From Geodermatophilus saharensis (GTDB lineage Bacteria; Actinomycetota; Actinomycetes; Mycobacteriales; Geodermatophilaceae), in NCBI RefSeq assembly GCF_900188205.1, contig NZ_FZOH01000002.1:744001-808000 (forward strand): a DNA stretch of 64,000 bases, given 5' to 3'. The number at the start of each line of letters is the position of its first letter. The first letter of the stretch is position 1. Both the position numbers and the translations under genes were made by a program. The notes under the pieces are model-generated. The model was not told the DNA's origin. It did not search any database and worked only from the letters and a program-made list of their open reading frames with translations. Shown in pieces: positions 44,192-53,581 of the stretch.

Positions 44192-46204
44192 TCAGGGTTC
44201 CCGCTGTTCCAGCCTATCTAGCCGCCGTTCCAGGCGCGCGAGGTCCGGGGGCCCGCCGAGCCCGTCCGGGGGCAACCGGCGCTCCAACCTCTTCACCCGT
44301 TGCTCCAGGTTCTCGTGTCGGAGGCGCAGCGTCTTGTGCTGGGCCTCCAGCGCCTTGACCGCCTCGAGCAGCACCGCCGTCAGCCCCGCGTAGTTCACCC
44401 CGAGGACGTCGCCGTCCGGACCCATCGGCGTCACCAGCTCCGGGAACTCCTCCTGCACGTCCTGGGCGAGCACCCCGATGCCCTGCCCCTTCTGTCCCGA
44501 GTTCGGACGCCAGCGGTAGGTGACGCCCCTCAGCGCGGCCACTCGCCGCAGCGGGGCGGTGACCGGCCGGACGTCGGTCTTGAGGCGGGCGTCCGAGAGG
44601 TTGCAGAACGACGCCGCGCACGACTGGCCGCTGACCTCCAGGCGACCCGCGATCGAGGTGATGGCCGTCGCGAAGTTCATCCGCAGGCCCCAGCCGAGAC
44701 CGGCGCCGAAGAAGCCGACCTCGTCCTTGTTCGCCATCCCGACGAACGCGCGGTCGCCGCCGTCGTCCTGGTTGAACCAGATCCCCGCGGAGGCGTCGCC
44801 GCCCTGACGCACCCGCATCCGCCGAGCCACGTCCAGGCCGAGGCCCTCGCCCTGCGGGGCGATCGTCAGCAGGTCGCCGCCCGACCAGAGTCGGGCCTGC
44901 CCGTTCTGGCAGTACCAGACCCAGCGGGCGCCGGTCTTCAGGGGCGATTCCACGAAGCCCGTCGACCGGTCCGCGAAGGAGAAGCCACCCCCGCTCCCCC
45001 CGCTGTGGACCTCCTGGCCCTCGACGTGCAGCGGCCGCTGCGGCGGGCCGGTCAGGCCCACGCTGATCCTGACTCCGGTGGGGATGACCACGTCGCCGCC
45101 CGTCGGGGCGATCCTGACCTCCCCGCCCTGCGGGGCGATCCTGACCCCCGCGCCGGAGGGCGCGAGGGTGACCACGCCGCCCTGTGGGGTGATGCCGACC
45201 CCGCCGGCCAGGGGCGCGATCGTCACCCCGTCGCCCTCGGGGGCGATCCGCACGCCGCCGTTCGGCGGGACGATCGTGACGTCGCCGCCCTCCGGCCGGA
45301 TCGTCACCCCGCCGTTCGGCGGGACGATCGCGACCTCGTCGCCGTCCGGAGCGATCCTCACGTCGCCGCCCGGCCTGATCGTCACGTCGCCGCCCGGCCT
45401 GATCGTCACGTCGTCGCCCCCCGCGTGAATCGACATGTTCCCGTCTTTGTCGACAAACAGCACGCTGCGGATCTCGACGCCGTCGGGCACCCTGGGGATC
45501 AGGTGGTTCAGCGCGAGGCTGCCGTCCGCCTGGGCCAGCAACTCACCGGCGGGCATCTGGTCCACCTGCGGCGATGCGCCCGACCCGCGGGGGCGGCGCA
45601 GCTCCACCCGCCCCGCCGAGACGCCCACGAGCCTGCGCACCCCCGCCGACAGGGCCGTGACGTTGCCGGTGCCGTCGAGGCTCACCCGCGCCAGCACGAC
45701 CTGGTCTTGGAGACCCGGATCGGTGGGAGCGAGCAGCCGCAGCCACGGGGCGTGCACCCGCTCCGAGACCGCGGGATTGTCGCTCAGCACCTCCCGCCAC
45801 GTCGCGGTCAGCACGACGTCCCCTGTGAGGCTCTCGGTCGGCACGACCAGCCCGGCGTCGCCCTCGGGCACGGCGACCGTGGGGATGTTGCGGGGGTCGT
45901 CGGGGTCGACCGTCGCGTCGAGGATCGCGAAGCCGCCGGGGGCGAGCGCGATGAGGTGGCCGGCCGGGTCCACGGCGACGCCCGGCTTCACCGTCACGCC
46001 CTGCTGCCCGGTCACCGCCGTCACGCCGAGCCCGTCCGCCACTCCGGCGACGTGCAGGACCGAGGCCCCGATCTGGCCCAGCGGGAGGAAGTAGCTCTCG
46101 GCGTCGGTGAAGCTCTCCGCGCGGCTGGTGCTGCCGCCGCGGGGACCGGGGGTGGGGCCGGTCCAGTTCCAGTACTCGGTGCGCTTGAGCGGCAGGCTGG
46201 TCAC
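44192..46204 (-). CDS. eCIS tail fibre with beta-helical repeats and C-terminal S74 autoprotease/chaperone
   Basis: A 670-aa protein from GTG 46204 (VTSLPLKRTEYWNW). Residues about 258-375 consist of some 14 short repeats of the form GG-V-x-I-x-P-x-G (GGDVTIRPGGDVRIAPDGD, GGVVTLAPSGAGVRIAPQGG), suggesting a triple-stranded beta-helix. The C-terminus is an intramolecular chaperone of the endosialidase type (SDARLKTDVRPVTAPLRRVA, GIGVLAQDVQEEFPE, then the coiled coil VLLEAVKALEAQHKTLRLRH). S-D-x-R-x-K marks the self-cleavage site. It probably recognises the target surface. Confidence 0.85.
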   Translation of the reverse strand: MTSLPLKRTEYWNWTGPTPGPRGGSTSRAESFTDAESYFLPLGQIGASVLHVAGVADGLGVTAVTGQQGVTVKPGVAVDPAGHLIALAPGGFAILDATVDPDDPRNIPTVAVPEGDAGLVVPTESLTGDVVLTATWREVLSDNPAVSERVHAPWLRLLAPTDPGLQDQVVLARVSLDGTGNVTALSAGVRRLVGVSAGRVELRRPRGSGASPQVDQMPAGELLAQADGSLALNHLIPRVPDGVEIRSVLFVDKDGNMSIHAGGDDVTIRPGGDVTIRPGGDVRIAPDGDEVAIVPPNGGVTIRPEGGDVTIVPPNGGVRIAPEGDGVTIAPLAGGVGITPQGGVVTLAPSGAGVRIAPQGGEVRIAPTGGDVVIPTGVRISVGLTGPPQRPLHVEGQEVHSGGSGGGFSFADRSTGFVESPLKTGARWVWYCQNGQARLWSGGDLLTIAPQGEGLGLDVARRMRVRQGGDASAGIWFNQDDGGDRAFVGMANKDEVGFFGAGLGWGLRMNFATAITSIAGRLEVSGQSCAASFCNLSDARLKTDVRPVTAPLRRVAALRGVTYRWRPNSGQKGQGIGVLAQDVQEEFPELVTPMGPDGDVLGVNYAGLTAVLLEAVKALEAQHKTLRLRHENLEQRVKRLERRLPPDGLGGPPDLARLERRLDRLEQREP

Positions 46205-46286
46205 GGCCGGACTCCTCGATTCGTTCGGTGGCTGTTCGGTTCGGGTTGATGGGGTCGGTTCCGGTGGGGCGACCCTCGGGCCCTCT

Positions 46287-47999
46287 TCAGTTGCGTTCGG
46301 TGGCGACGATCGGGTCCCAGTGCGTGTGCGCCGGTTTCTCCCGGTCGACGATCGCAGCGACGTCGCCGACAATCCTGCGCATCACCGCCTCCTGCTCGGC
46401 CGGTGTGCCCGGCAACCGGGACACGGTGAAGTGGACGACCACGTTGAACCGGTGCGGGCGGACGCGCGGCGGGGACGTGGCGAACTGGGGCAGGTCCGGG
46501 TGGCCGGGGTCGCAGACGGCGAGCCGGCCGCCGGCCGCGACCATCCCGGTCGGGTACACGAACGACCCGGGCTCGGTGACCCGGCGCACCACGAGGGGGT
46601 CCGCTGAAAGATCGACTCGGTAGAGCCCGGCCGGCTGGGCGACGGGGAGCACGAAGGGGTCGTCGAGGTCCTTGGGCGACAGGGGCTTGAGTCCCGCGTC
46701 GAGCACGTGGAGCTGGCCGCCCGCCCCCAGCGCGAGCCCGGTCGGCGCGACGAGCGGGTTCGCGGCCCGGTCGTCCGCCGGCAGCAGCACCGTCTCCCGC
46801 CACGGCGACGGCTGCCGGTCGACCCGGACCAGGTTGCCGGCGAGCTGCGCCGCACCGGTGGGTGCCTGCTCGCGGCCGTCGCCGATGATCAGCTTCCCGT
46901 CCGGCAGCACGAGCAGCGACAGCCCGTGGACGACCTCGGTCAGCACCGTCGGGGTGATGGTCCCCGATGCGGGGTTCACGGCGAGGATCCGCGGCGGTTT
47001 GGCGCTGCCCAGCCCGCCGCCGCGGTCCAGGACGAGCAGGTCCTCGTTCCGGTCGACGGTCATCGGTACCGGCTGGAAGGGCTCGCGGGCGACGTCCAGG
47101 GTCGCCACCGTGATGACGGCGGTGTCGAGGAACGGGTCGGGGACGGCCGACAGCTTGCCGGTGCTGTCGAGGACGTAGAGCGTCTCGGGACGGCCGGCCC
47201 GCGGCGGGGCGACGGCCACGGCGACGGCCTCGGTGTTCGCCGTCAGGAGGTTCGGCTGCAGCGGGCGCGGCGTCGGCGGCCTCCCGGCGAGGTCGTACGC
47301 GCCCGTGGCGCTGATCCGCCACAACCGCCTGCGCACCGCGGCCGGTGCGGGGGTGCCGGCGTCGCCGAGGAAGAGGCTCCCGTCCGCGCCGGCGGCGATG
47401 CAGGTCGGCCGGGCCAGGCCCTCGGCGCGCACCTCGGTGCCGACGACCACCGGGCCCTGGGTCACCAGGGCCGCGACGGGCACCGGCCCGGTGGGTGCCG
47501 TGTCGACGGTCAGCACGGCGGTGCCGTCGTCCAGGGCGATGCGCGGGCGGGTGGCGCCCGTGGCGTAGAGCTCGAGGTAGCGGTTCAGACCGGCCCGCAG
47601 CCCGCGCAGGCGGTGAATGCCGGCGATCTCCGCGGTGGCCTTGCGCCGCTGGTACTCGTCCCACAGGTCCTCGCCCTGCAGGGTCGGGAACTGCAGCGCC
47701 ACCCAGCCGGCCAGCCACCGCAGGAAGTCCGCGTCCGCCCTCGCCTCGGTCTTCCACGGGTCGAACAGCAGCGGCACCCGCGCGATCTCGTCCGTGAGCG
47801 CCCCGTACCCACGCACCTGGCCGTCCGCGGTGACGCGCGTGACGGCGGCGTCGTCGTCGATTCCGGTGAGGATCTTCTCGAAGATCCTCAGCATGCCGCC
47901 CAGGCTGAAGCCGGGGCCGCGCGGGTCGTCCGGGTCGCGGGGCTCGTCGCGCCACAGCACGGGCGGTAGGTGCTGCAGCCAGCTGCTGGTGGCGCTCAC
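46287..47999 (-). CDS. eCIS baseplate/tail protein I-like (Afp12-type) with beta-propeller
   Basis: A 570-aa protein starting at GTG 47999. Residues 1-190 resemble phage tail protein I (LQHLPPVLWRDEP, GGMLRIFEKILTGIDDD, DFLRWLAGWVALQFP, HRLRGLRAGLNRYLELYATG). The rest (about 200-510) has NHL-like blades (GADGSLFLGDAG, LYVLDSTGKLSAVPDP, RNEDLLVLDRGGGLGS, GGQLHVLDAGLKPL), an expansion that may provide an external platform for fibres. The 105-bp gap upstream contains a 30-codon frame ending in GTGA at this start, a possible translational leader. Confidence 0.8.
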   Translation of the reverse strand: MSATSSWLQHLPPVLWRDEPRDPDDPRGPGFSLGGMLRIFEKILTGIDDDAAVTRVTADGQVRGYGALTDEIARVPLLFDPWKTEARADADFLRWLAGWVALQFPTLQGEDLWDEYQRRKATAEIAGIHRLRGLRAGLNRYLELYATGATRPRIALDDGTAVLTVDTAPTGPVPVAALVTQGPVVVGTEVRAEGLARPTCIAAGADGSLFLGDAGTPAPAAVRRRLWRISATGAYDLAGRPPTPRPLQPNLLTANTEAVAVAVAPPRAGRPETLYVLDSTGKLSAVPDPFLDTAVITVATLDVAREPFQPVPMTVDRNEDLLVLDRGGGLGSAKPPRILAVNPASGTITPTVLTEVVHGLSLLVLPDGKLIIGDGREQAPTGAAQLAGNLVRVDRQPSPWRETVLLPADDRAANPLVAPTGLALGAGGQLHVLDAGLKPLSPKDLDDPFVLPVAQPAGLYRVDLSADPLVVRRVTEPGSFVYPTGMVAAGGRLAVCDPGHPDLPQFATSPPRVRPHRFNVVVHFTVSRLPGTPAEQEAVMRRIVGDVAAIVDREKPAHTHWDPIVATERN

Positions 48000-48104
48000 G
48001 CTCGGCCTCGCTGCGCTCGGCCGGCCCGGAGGGGTTCAACCCGGTGGGCGGGCGCTGTGTTGGATGATTCGCTCGCAAGCTCGCTCATGTCCGCTCCCCC
48101 CGCG

Positions 48105-50348
48105 TCAGATCGCGTCCGCGTGCTTGACGTCGTGCAGGGCCGGGTCCGGCGCGCACACCAGCTCGTAGTCGGCGACCTGCACTGTGGCGCCGAAGTCCGA
48201 CAGCGGGAACGGCCGCTCGAGGTCCGCGTTGAAGTTCGTCGGGGTGCCCCCCGGGTTGAGCGGGGGCAGGTGGTAGAGCGGGACGCCTGGCCTGATCCCG
48301 AGCGTGGCGATGAACCCGATGTCGTCGGGGGGCATGATCGCCCGGAACAGGTCCGAGCTGAAGACGTGCTGGCCCACCTGCCAGCCCTGCCCCGCGGGCC
48401 CGCCCTGGGTCGGGTGCAGGAACGCGGTGATCCGCTCCCGGATGCGAGCCTTCACCTTCTCCGGGTCGACGCCCGCGCTGCGCGCCTGGGGCCAGATCCG
48501 CACCGTCACCTGGACGAGCACCGGCAGGTAGCGTGGCCCGACCACGTCCAGGTGCGCGGTGAGGTCGCGGCGCCGGTCGAGGTGGGCTGCCACCTCGCGC
48601 AGCAGGTCCGGACCCGGATCGGGCCGGGCCACGTCCTGGCGGGGGACGATCACCACGGTGACGTTGCCGGGCGCGCGGCGGATCCCGGCGTAGGTCCACG
48701 GGTCGCCCGGCCGCCACGCCGGGACGGGCGCGCCGCCGTTCGGGTTCGGCACGTTCGGTCCCTGCACCACCTGCAAGCGGGGGGTGAGGCACCGGCTGGC
48801 GAACACCTCGTTGCTGGCCTCGCGCGCGAGGAACTCGTAGTCCTCGGCGGTGACGGCGCGATCGCGGATCTTCAGCTGGTCCGGCGCCCGCCGCATCGTC
48901 TCCTCGATCGGCTCCTCGTCCGCGCCGTCGCGCCCCGGGCCGGGATTCGTCACCGCTGCGACCCCGGTCACGATGCTGCTCAGCACGCGGACCCGGTCCG
49001 CGGTGACGTTGCCCGCGGCCCCCGCGCCCACGTAGCGGTAGGTCAGCGCCCGGACCTGGCTCCCGGCCGGGGGAATCGAGCCGTGACCGGAGCCGGCGCG
49101 CTCGTCGAAGTTGCCGAACGTCACCTCTCCCGTGACGGGGTTGAGGCGGTAGACGCGCCCCGACCCGGACGGCAGGTCGTCGACCGCCGCCCAGGTCTCC
49201 CACGGCGCCGGGTCGCCCGGGCCGACCTGGACGACCAGGTGGCCGTAGGGGTCGTCGAGGTTCCCCCCGCGGTGCAGCGGCCGGTTCGCCAGCGCGAAGG
49301 TCTGGAACGGCGCCCCGCTGCTCTCGCCGAGCAGCTCGGGGGCGCGGACGGTCAGCGCGGTGCGGGCGAGCGCGGCGTTGAACAGCACCCGGTCCACGCC
49401 CACGACCTGCGCGGTCGCCACGGTGTTGGTCAGGCGCACCCCGATCCAGCGCAGCGGCCGGGTCACGACCGCCCGCGGGTCGTTCGGGGTCACGGTCCAG
49501 GTGGTGGCTGGCGGGCCGCCCGACGGCGGGGCCGTTGCTCGCTGCTCCGCCCAGTCGGCAGGCGGCGCGAGCAGCACGGTGCCGTCCTGGCGCAGCCCCG
49601 CCGTGTCGTCGGTCGCGCCGGGGACGGCCGGCCAGGCGAGCGGCTGGTCCGTACCGCGGGAGGAGACCCACGCGACCGTGACCGGCGCCGCGCCGCCCGG
49701 GGTGGCCGGACCGAGGAGCGGCGGGAACAGCCGCAGCCGCAGCCGCAGCGTGTCCGTGGTGGGCGCGTCGAACCCGAGGCAGAGCTGCGCGATGCCGTTG
49801 GGCGGCAGCGTCACCGTCAGCGTGCTCGCCGGCGGCCCGACCACCGCGGTGGTCACGTCGTCGTAGCGGGGCTGCGGGCTCGCGGGCGTGACGAGCACGG
49901 CGGCGACGAGGTTGGTCGGCAGCACGTCGACGGCCTCGTCGGTCTCGAACACCACCGGCCGCTCGCCCTCCCGGGCGTCGGTCTGGGCCTGCGTGCCCGC
50001 GGGCACGGTGATCGTGCGGGTGGCGCTGAAGGTCAGGTGGGTGTGCGCGGGGTTCGGCGGGTCGCGGGTGATGCCGAGCAGGTTCAGGAACGCGACGTAG
50101 TTCCTGTCCGGCACCCGGTTCAGCCGGTAGATCACGCCCTCGGCCAGCCACGCGAAGAGCTCGATCAGCGCGACGCCGATGTCGCTGGGGTTGTGGTCGG
50201 TCCACGCCGGGGCGTAGCGCGGGATCAGCGCGTGCATCTGGTCGACGAGGTCCTGCCACGTACGGTCGTCCAGGTCGGGCGGGACGATGCGCCCGCGCGC
50301 GGAGGTGTAGGCCAGGCGACCGCCGGGGTTGGGTGCGGGTCCGGTCAT
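48105..50348 (-). CDS. eCIS baseplate assembly protein J (gp6/gp47-like, Afp11-type)
   Basis: A 747-aa baseplate wedge protein. The N-terminus (DDRTWQDLVDQMHALIPRYA, WTDHNPSDIGVALIELFAW, EGVIYRLNRVPDRNYVAFLN) is the classical eCIS baseplate start; the middle has beta-rich insertions (GEVTFGNFDERAGSGHGSIP); the C-terminal half holds the J core (PDQLKIRDRAVTAEDYEFLA, VLVQVTVRIWPQARSAGVDP). It starts by ATGA overlap with the gp25-like gene. Confidence 0.85.
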   Translation of the reverse strand: MTGPAPNPGGRLAYTSARGRIVPPDLDDRTWQDLVDQMHALIPRYAPAWTDHNPSDIGVALIELFAWLAEGVIYRLNRVPDRNYVAFLNLLGITRDPPNPAHTHLTFSATRTITVPAGTQAQTDAREGERPVVFETDEAVDVLPTNLVAAVLVTPASPQPRYDDVTTAVVGPPASTLTVTLPPNGIAQLCLGFDAPTTDTLRLRLRLFPPLLGPATPGGAAPVTVAWVSSRGTDQPLAWPAVPGATDDTAGLRQDGTVLLAPPADWAEQRATAPPSGGPPATTWTVTPNDPRAVVTRPLRWIGVRLTNTVATAQVVGVDRVLFNAALARTALTVRAPELLGESSGAPFQTFALANRPLHRGGNLDDPYGHLVVQVGPGDPAPWETWAAVDDLPSGSGRVYRLNPVTGEVTFGNFDERAGSGHGSIPPAGSQVRALTYRYVGAGAAGNVTADRVRVLSSIVTGVAAVTNPGPGRDGADEEPIEETMRRAPDQLKIRDRAVTAEDYEFLAREASNEVFASRCLTPRLQVVQGPNVPNPNGGAPVPAWRPGDPWTYAGIRRAPGNVTVVIVPRQDVARPDPGPDLLREVAAHLDRRRDLTAHLDVVGPRYLPVLVQVTVRIWPQARSAGVDPEKVKARIRERITAFLHPTQGGPAGQGWQVGQHVFSSDLFRAIMPPDDIGFIATLGIRPGVPLYHLPPLNPGGTPTNFNADLERPFPLSDFGATVQVADYELVCAPDPALHDVKHADAI

Positions 50349-50746
50349 CGGGGTCGCTCCAGGGCGAACGGGTGGACCAGCGTGCGGACGTCCTGGGTCG
50401 CCCGCAGCCGGTAGGTGATGTGGATCAGCAGCAGTTCGGAGCCGCGCTCGTCGCGGGTGTTCTCGACGTCGACGGCCACCAGCTCGATGCGCGGCTCGAA
50501 GCGCCCCAGCGCCTCCTCGACGTGGTAGCGGGCGAGGTTGGCCGTGGAGGTGTTGTTCGGCGCGAAAGCGAGGCTGCCGAGATTGCTGCCGAAGCGGGGG
50601 CGCATGACCCGCTCCCCGTGCTGCGTGCCGAGGATGATCCGGATCGACTCCTCGACCTTGGCCACGCCCGCCGACTGCCCGAGCCCGGCGAGCCCGACCT
50701 GGACCGGGAGGGCCAGGCCCCGGCCGTAGTACTCGACACTCATCAC
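50345..50746 (-). CDS. eCIS baseplate wedge protein, gp25-like (Afp9-type)
   Basis: A 133-aa protein with GPW/gp25 features: SIRIILGTQHGERVMRPRFG, NNTSTANLARYHVEEALGRF, EPRIELVAVDVEN. gp25 forms the wedge that nucleates sheath polymerisation. Two adjacent starts exist (MM); MSVEYYG three bases on is equally likely. It overlaps the next gene by ATGA. Confidence 0.9.
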   Translation of the reverse strand: MMSVEYYGRGLALPVQVGLAGLGQSAGVAKVEESIRIILGTQHGERVMRPRFGSNLGSLAFAPNNTSTANLARYHVEEALGRFEPRIELVAVDVENTRDERGSELLLIHITYRLRATQDVRTLVHPFALERPR

Positions 50747-50754
50747 ACTCCCCC

Positions 50755-51108
50755 TCAGGACGCCTGGAGCTTGGTCAGGGGCGCCTTCCAGGCGAGCGCG
50801 GTCTGCGGCGTGCCCGAGACGGTGCCATCGGTCGTGCCGGAGAGCGTCTCGAGCAGCACCGGCTGGTTACCGACCTTGAGCTTGGTCGCGAAGCCCGCGG
50901 CCGCCGTCGCCGTTGTGCACGGCTTCGTGCTGGTATTGGGGTCGGCCACCGTGCCGCAGTCGCCGACCGTCGCCCCCGAGATGCCGAGCACCACCGGGTT
51001 GTCGCCGACCTTGAGCTTGGCGGTGCTGGTCAGCTCCACCTTCCCGAGCTTGGGCGGCAGGACGTGCCCGCACGAGACCGTGCTCGCCCTGGTCACCACG
51101 CTTGCCAT
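50755..51108 (-). CDS. eCIS spike-tip protein, PAAR-like (Afp10-type)
   Basis: A 117-aa protein from ATG 51108. Repeated short strands (TSTAKLKVGDNPVVLGISGA, FATKLKVGNQPVLLETLSGT) and four Cys/His (SCGH, GDCGTV, KPCT) fit a small metal-stabilised beta-pyramid such as PAAR. The paired LKVGxxPVL units look like an internal duplication. It lies between the spike and gp25 genes, as expected for the tip. Confidence 0.75.
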   Translation of the reverse strand: MASVVTRASTVSCGHVLPPKLGKVELTSTAKLKVGDNPVVLGISGATVGDCGTVADPNTSTKPCTTATAAAGFATKLKVGNQPVLLETLSGTTDGTVSGTPQTALAWKAPLTKLQAS

Positions 51109-51136
51109 CGGCAGCCACCCCTCTCCTCGCAACCGT

Positions 51137-52855
51137 TCACGTGACCTTCACCTGCGTCGCGTCCATCACGATCGCGGTCTGCTTCCCGGCCGCCTCCAGG
51201 GTCAGCGTGCCGCCCGCCCGGATCGTCAGGTTCTGCTTGGCCTCGATCGTGATCGAGCCGTCCTTGGCGTTCATCGTGACCGTGCTGCCCGTGGAGTCCT
51301 TGATCACCAGCCGACCCGCGTCGGGTGTGGTGCCGTCCACGGCGTTCAGCGTGACCGCGCTGCCCGCGGAGTCCTCGATCACGAGCTTCCCCGCGCCCTT
51401 CGTGTCGTCGAAGGTGATCGTGTGCCCGGAGCGGCTCTTGATGACGCGCTTGTCGTTGCGCCCCTCGATGTCGCGGACCGGAGGGAGCTGCTTGGCGTTC
51501 CACATGCTGCCCAGCACGAACGGCTTGTTGAGGTCGCCGCCCGCGAAGGTGACGAGCACCTGCTCGCCCTCCTCGGGGAGCGCGTAGAACCCGGTGCCCG
51601 AGCCGCCCATGGGCCGCACGCACGGCGCCCAGGAGCTGACGTACTCGTCGGAGATCGCCGGGATTTTGACCTTGACGCGCCCGAGCAGCGGCTCGGGGGG
51701 GTCGCTGATCTCGCGGTCCGCCGTGACGGTGCCCACCGCGACGCCGCTGAACGTCTTGGGCGCGTCCGGTGGCGGTTCCTTCGTGACCTGCTTGCGCAGC
51801 AGGCCCATCAGGCTGGAGTTGCCCGCCTGCGAGATCGAGAAGTCGGTGGTGAACCCGCTGCCGTCGATCCGGTGGGCGACCTTGCGGACCCGGAACGTCC
51901 CGCCGAAGCGCTTCCCGACGCCGCGGATCTCCAGGTAGTCGCCCGCCGTGAGGTCCGGCAGCCCCACGCACGAGCCGGTGCCCTCGTACATGCCGTCGAG
52001 CAGGTTCTGAAGCAGCGCCTTGGCCACCGCGAGGGCGTCGAGCGGGTTGTCGATCTGATCCTCCAGGACGCCCTGGCGCACCAGCGAGCCGATCAGGTCC
52101 AGCGCGGAGCTCCCGAGGCGCTCGATCAGGTTGTTGCGGTCGATGTCCAGCGCCAGCGCGGCGCCGTAGATCGTCTGCGCCAGCTCCTGGTTGTAGCTGC
52201 GCACCACCTGCAGGCCGGCCAGCCCGGCCGCCGAGATGCGGGGGTTGAAGCTCGAGAGGTTTCTGCCCCACTGCAGGACGTGCGCGGCGGTGCGCGGCCG
52301 GGGGAACTGGAAGTGCAGCCGGTCCCACTCGACGTAGACGTCGAAGAAGCGCTTGCGGGCGCGTGCCTTGAGGAAGGCCATGTCGCTCTCGCCCGCCTGG
52401 TCGACCTGCTTCTCCAGCCCGGGCGTGGGGTCCACCACCGGGACCAGCCCGTTCGTCACCGCGAGCTTGGCAGCGATCAGGCTGTCGTTGGTGAACTTGT
52501 AGGAGACCGGTGTCGGGAACGACCGGCGCATCTTGTACGACTTGTCGTAGCCCGCGACCTTGATCGTCGGGCTGCCGTCCTGCGGGAACGACGGCTCGAT
52601 CGCGGTGACCTCGCCGAGGAAGGCCGGCTTCAGGTCGGCGCCGTAGCCGAGGTGGATCTCGACGGTCTTGCCCAGGTCGAGGAGTGCCGAGTCCAGCAGC
52701 GTGTTGTCCGGGTTGCGCACGGTCAGCGCGAACGTGCCGGCGAGGTCGAGGTCGGTCTCGACGACCAGGCTCGTCACCTGGTCGGCGAGGTCAGCGGCGA
52801 GCCGGAGGCCCGAGAGGCGGACCTCGAACCGCGGCGCGAAGAACGCTTCGGTCAT
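51137..52855 (-). CDS. eCIS spike/hub protein, VgrG-like (gp27-gp5, Afp8-type)
   Basis: A 572-aa protein from ATG 52855 (overlapping the LysM gene by ATGA; the longer frame is spurious). The N-terminal half is a gp27-like hub (DLDLAGTFALTVRNPDN, TDFSISQAGNSSLMGLL), then an OB-fold (VGTVTADREISDPPEPLLGR, VKVKIPAISDEYVSSWAPCV, EEGEQVLVTFAGGDLNKPF) and a C-terminal beta-helix of G-x-V/I-x-I repeats (GKLVIEDSAGSAVTLNA, GRLVIKDSTGSTVTMNAKDG). It forms the trimeric membrane-piercing spike. Confidence 0.9.
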   Translation of the reverse strand: MTEAFFAPRFEVRLSGLRLAADLADQVTSLVVETDLDLAGTFALTVRNPDNTLLDSALLDLGKTVEIHLGYGADLKPAFLGEVTAIEPSFPQDGSPTIKVAGYDKSYKMRRSFPTPVSYKFTNDSLIAAKLAVTNGLVPVVDPTPGLEKQVDQAGESDMAFLKARARKRFFDVYVEWDRLHFQFPRPRTAAHVLQWGRNLSSFNPRISAAGLAGLQVVRSYNQELAQTIYGAALALDIDRNNLIERLGSSALDLIGSLVRQGVLEDQIDNPLDALAVAKALLQNLLDGMYEGTGSCVGLPDLTAGDYLEIRGVGKRFGGTFRVRKVAHRIDGSGFTTDFSISQAGNSSLMGLLRKQVTKEPPPDAPKTFSGVAVGTVTADREISDPPEPLLGRVKVKIPAISDEYVSSWAPCVRPMGGSGTGFYALPEEGEQVLVTFAGGDLNKPFVLGSMWNAKQLPPVRDIEGRNDKRVIKSRSGHTITFDDTKGAGKLVIEDSAGSAVTLNAVDGTTPDAGRLVIKDSTGSTVTMNAKDGSITIEAKQNLTIRAGGTLTLEAAGKQTAIVMDATQVKVT

Positions 52856-53580
52856 CGCCGCCTCCCGACACCCGGGACGGGGATCACCAGCGGGCGCCCC
52901 GGCGGCAGGTCGAACGGGTCGTCGAGGTCGTTCGCGCGGGCGATGTCGCGCCACAGTGCGGGGTCGCCCAGAAAGGCGGCGGCCAGCCCGCTGAGCGTGT
53001 CGCCCGCGATGGTGAAGTGCACGGTGGACGAGCCCGAGAGCACGTCGCGGGCGGCGCCCACGGCGGCGGTCGCCACCGCAGAGACCGTCGGCGACCCGAA
53101 GAACAGCCCGCGGCGGACCTCGACGTCCACCCGGACGAACTCTTGGAACCGCACCGACAGCGTCGCGCGCACGGGCGTGCCGTCGCGCGCGAACATCGTG
53201 AACCGCTGCCCGGCCTCGACCAGCACGCACTGCAGCTGGAACGGCCCCATCGAGAACACCAGGACGGGCGGGGCGAAGGTGCCCGGCTGCTTGTCGAGCA
53301 GGGCGACGATTGGCAGCGTCGCGGAGCGGACGTCGACGACGCCGCCGTCCGCGGTGCGAGCGCCGTACGTGTCGAAGAACAGGTCCATGGTCAGCACCCG
53401 GCCCTTGCCGCGCACGTACTGCACCGGCGGCGCGTCCAGCCCGGGGATGCCGACCTCGGCGAAGGTGTTGCCCTGCTCGAGCTTGAGTTCCTCGGGGTTG
53501 AACATCACCGGAAGGCTCACGTTGGTCGCGGTGTTGATGATCAACGCCTTCGCCAGCTCGCTGGTGCTGCGCGCCGCCAT
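52852..53580 (-). CDS. eCIS tube-adaptor protein with LysM (Afp7-type)
   Basis: A 242-aa protein. Residues 10-170 are the CIS tube-terminal domain (ATNVSLPVMFNPEELKLEQG, RVLTMDLFFDTYGARTADG); residues about 185-238 are a LysM (FTIAGDTLSGLAAAFLGDPA, WRDIARANDLDDPFDLPPGR). It links inner tube to spike hub in the assembled particle. It overlaps the hub gene by ATGA and follows the DUF4157 gene by one base. Confidence 0.9.
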   Translation of the reverse strand: MAARSTSELAKALIINTATNVSLPVMFNPEELKLEQGNTFAEVGIPGLDAPPVQYVRGKGRVLTMDLFFDTYGARTADGGVVDVRSATLPIVALLDKQPGTFAPPVLVFSMGPFQLQCVLVEAGQRFTMFARDGTPVRATLSVRFQEFVRVDVEVRRGLFFGSPTVSAVATAAVGAARDVLSGSSTVHFTIAGDTLSGLAAAFLGDPALWRDIARANDLDDPFDLPPGRPLVIPVPGVGRRR

Positions 53581-53581
53581 T

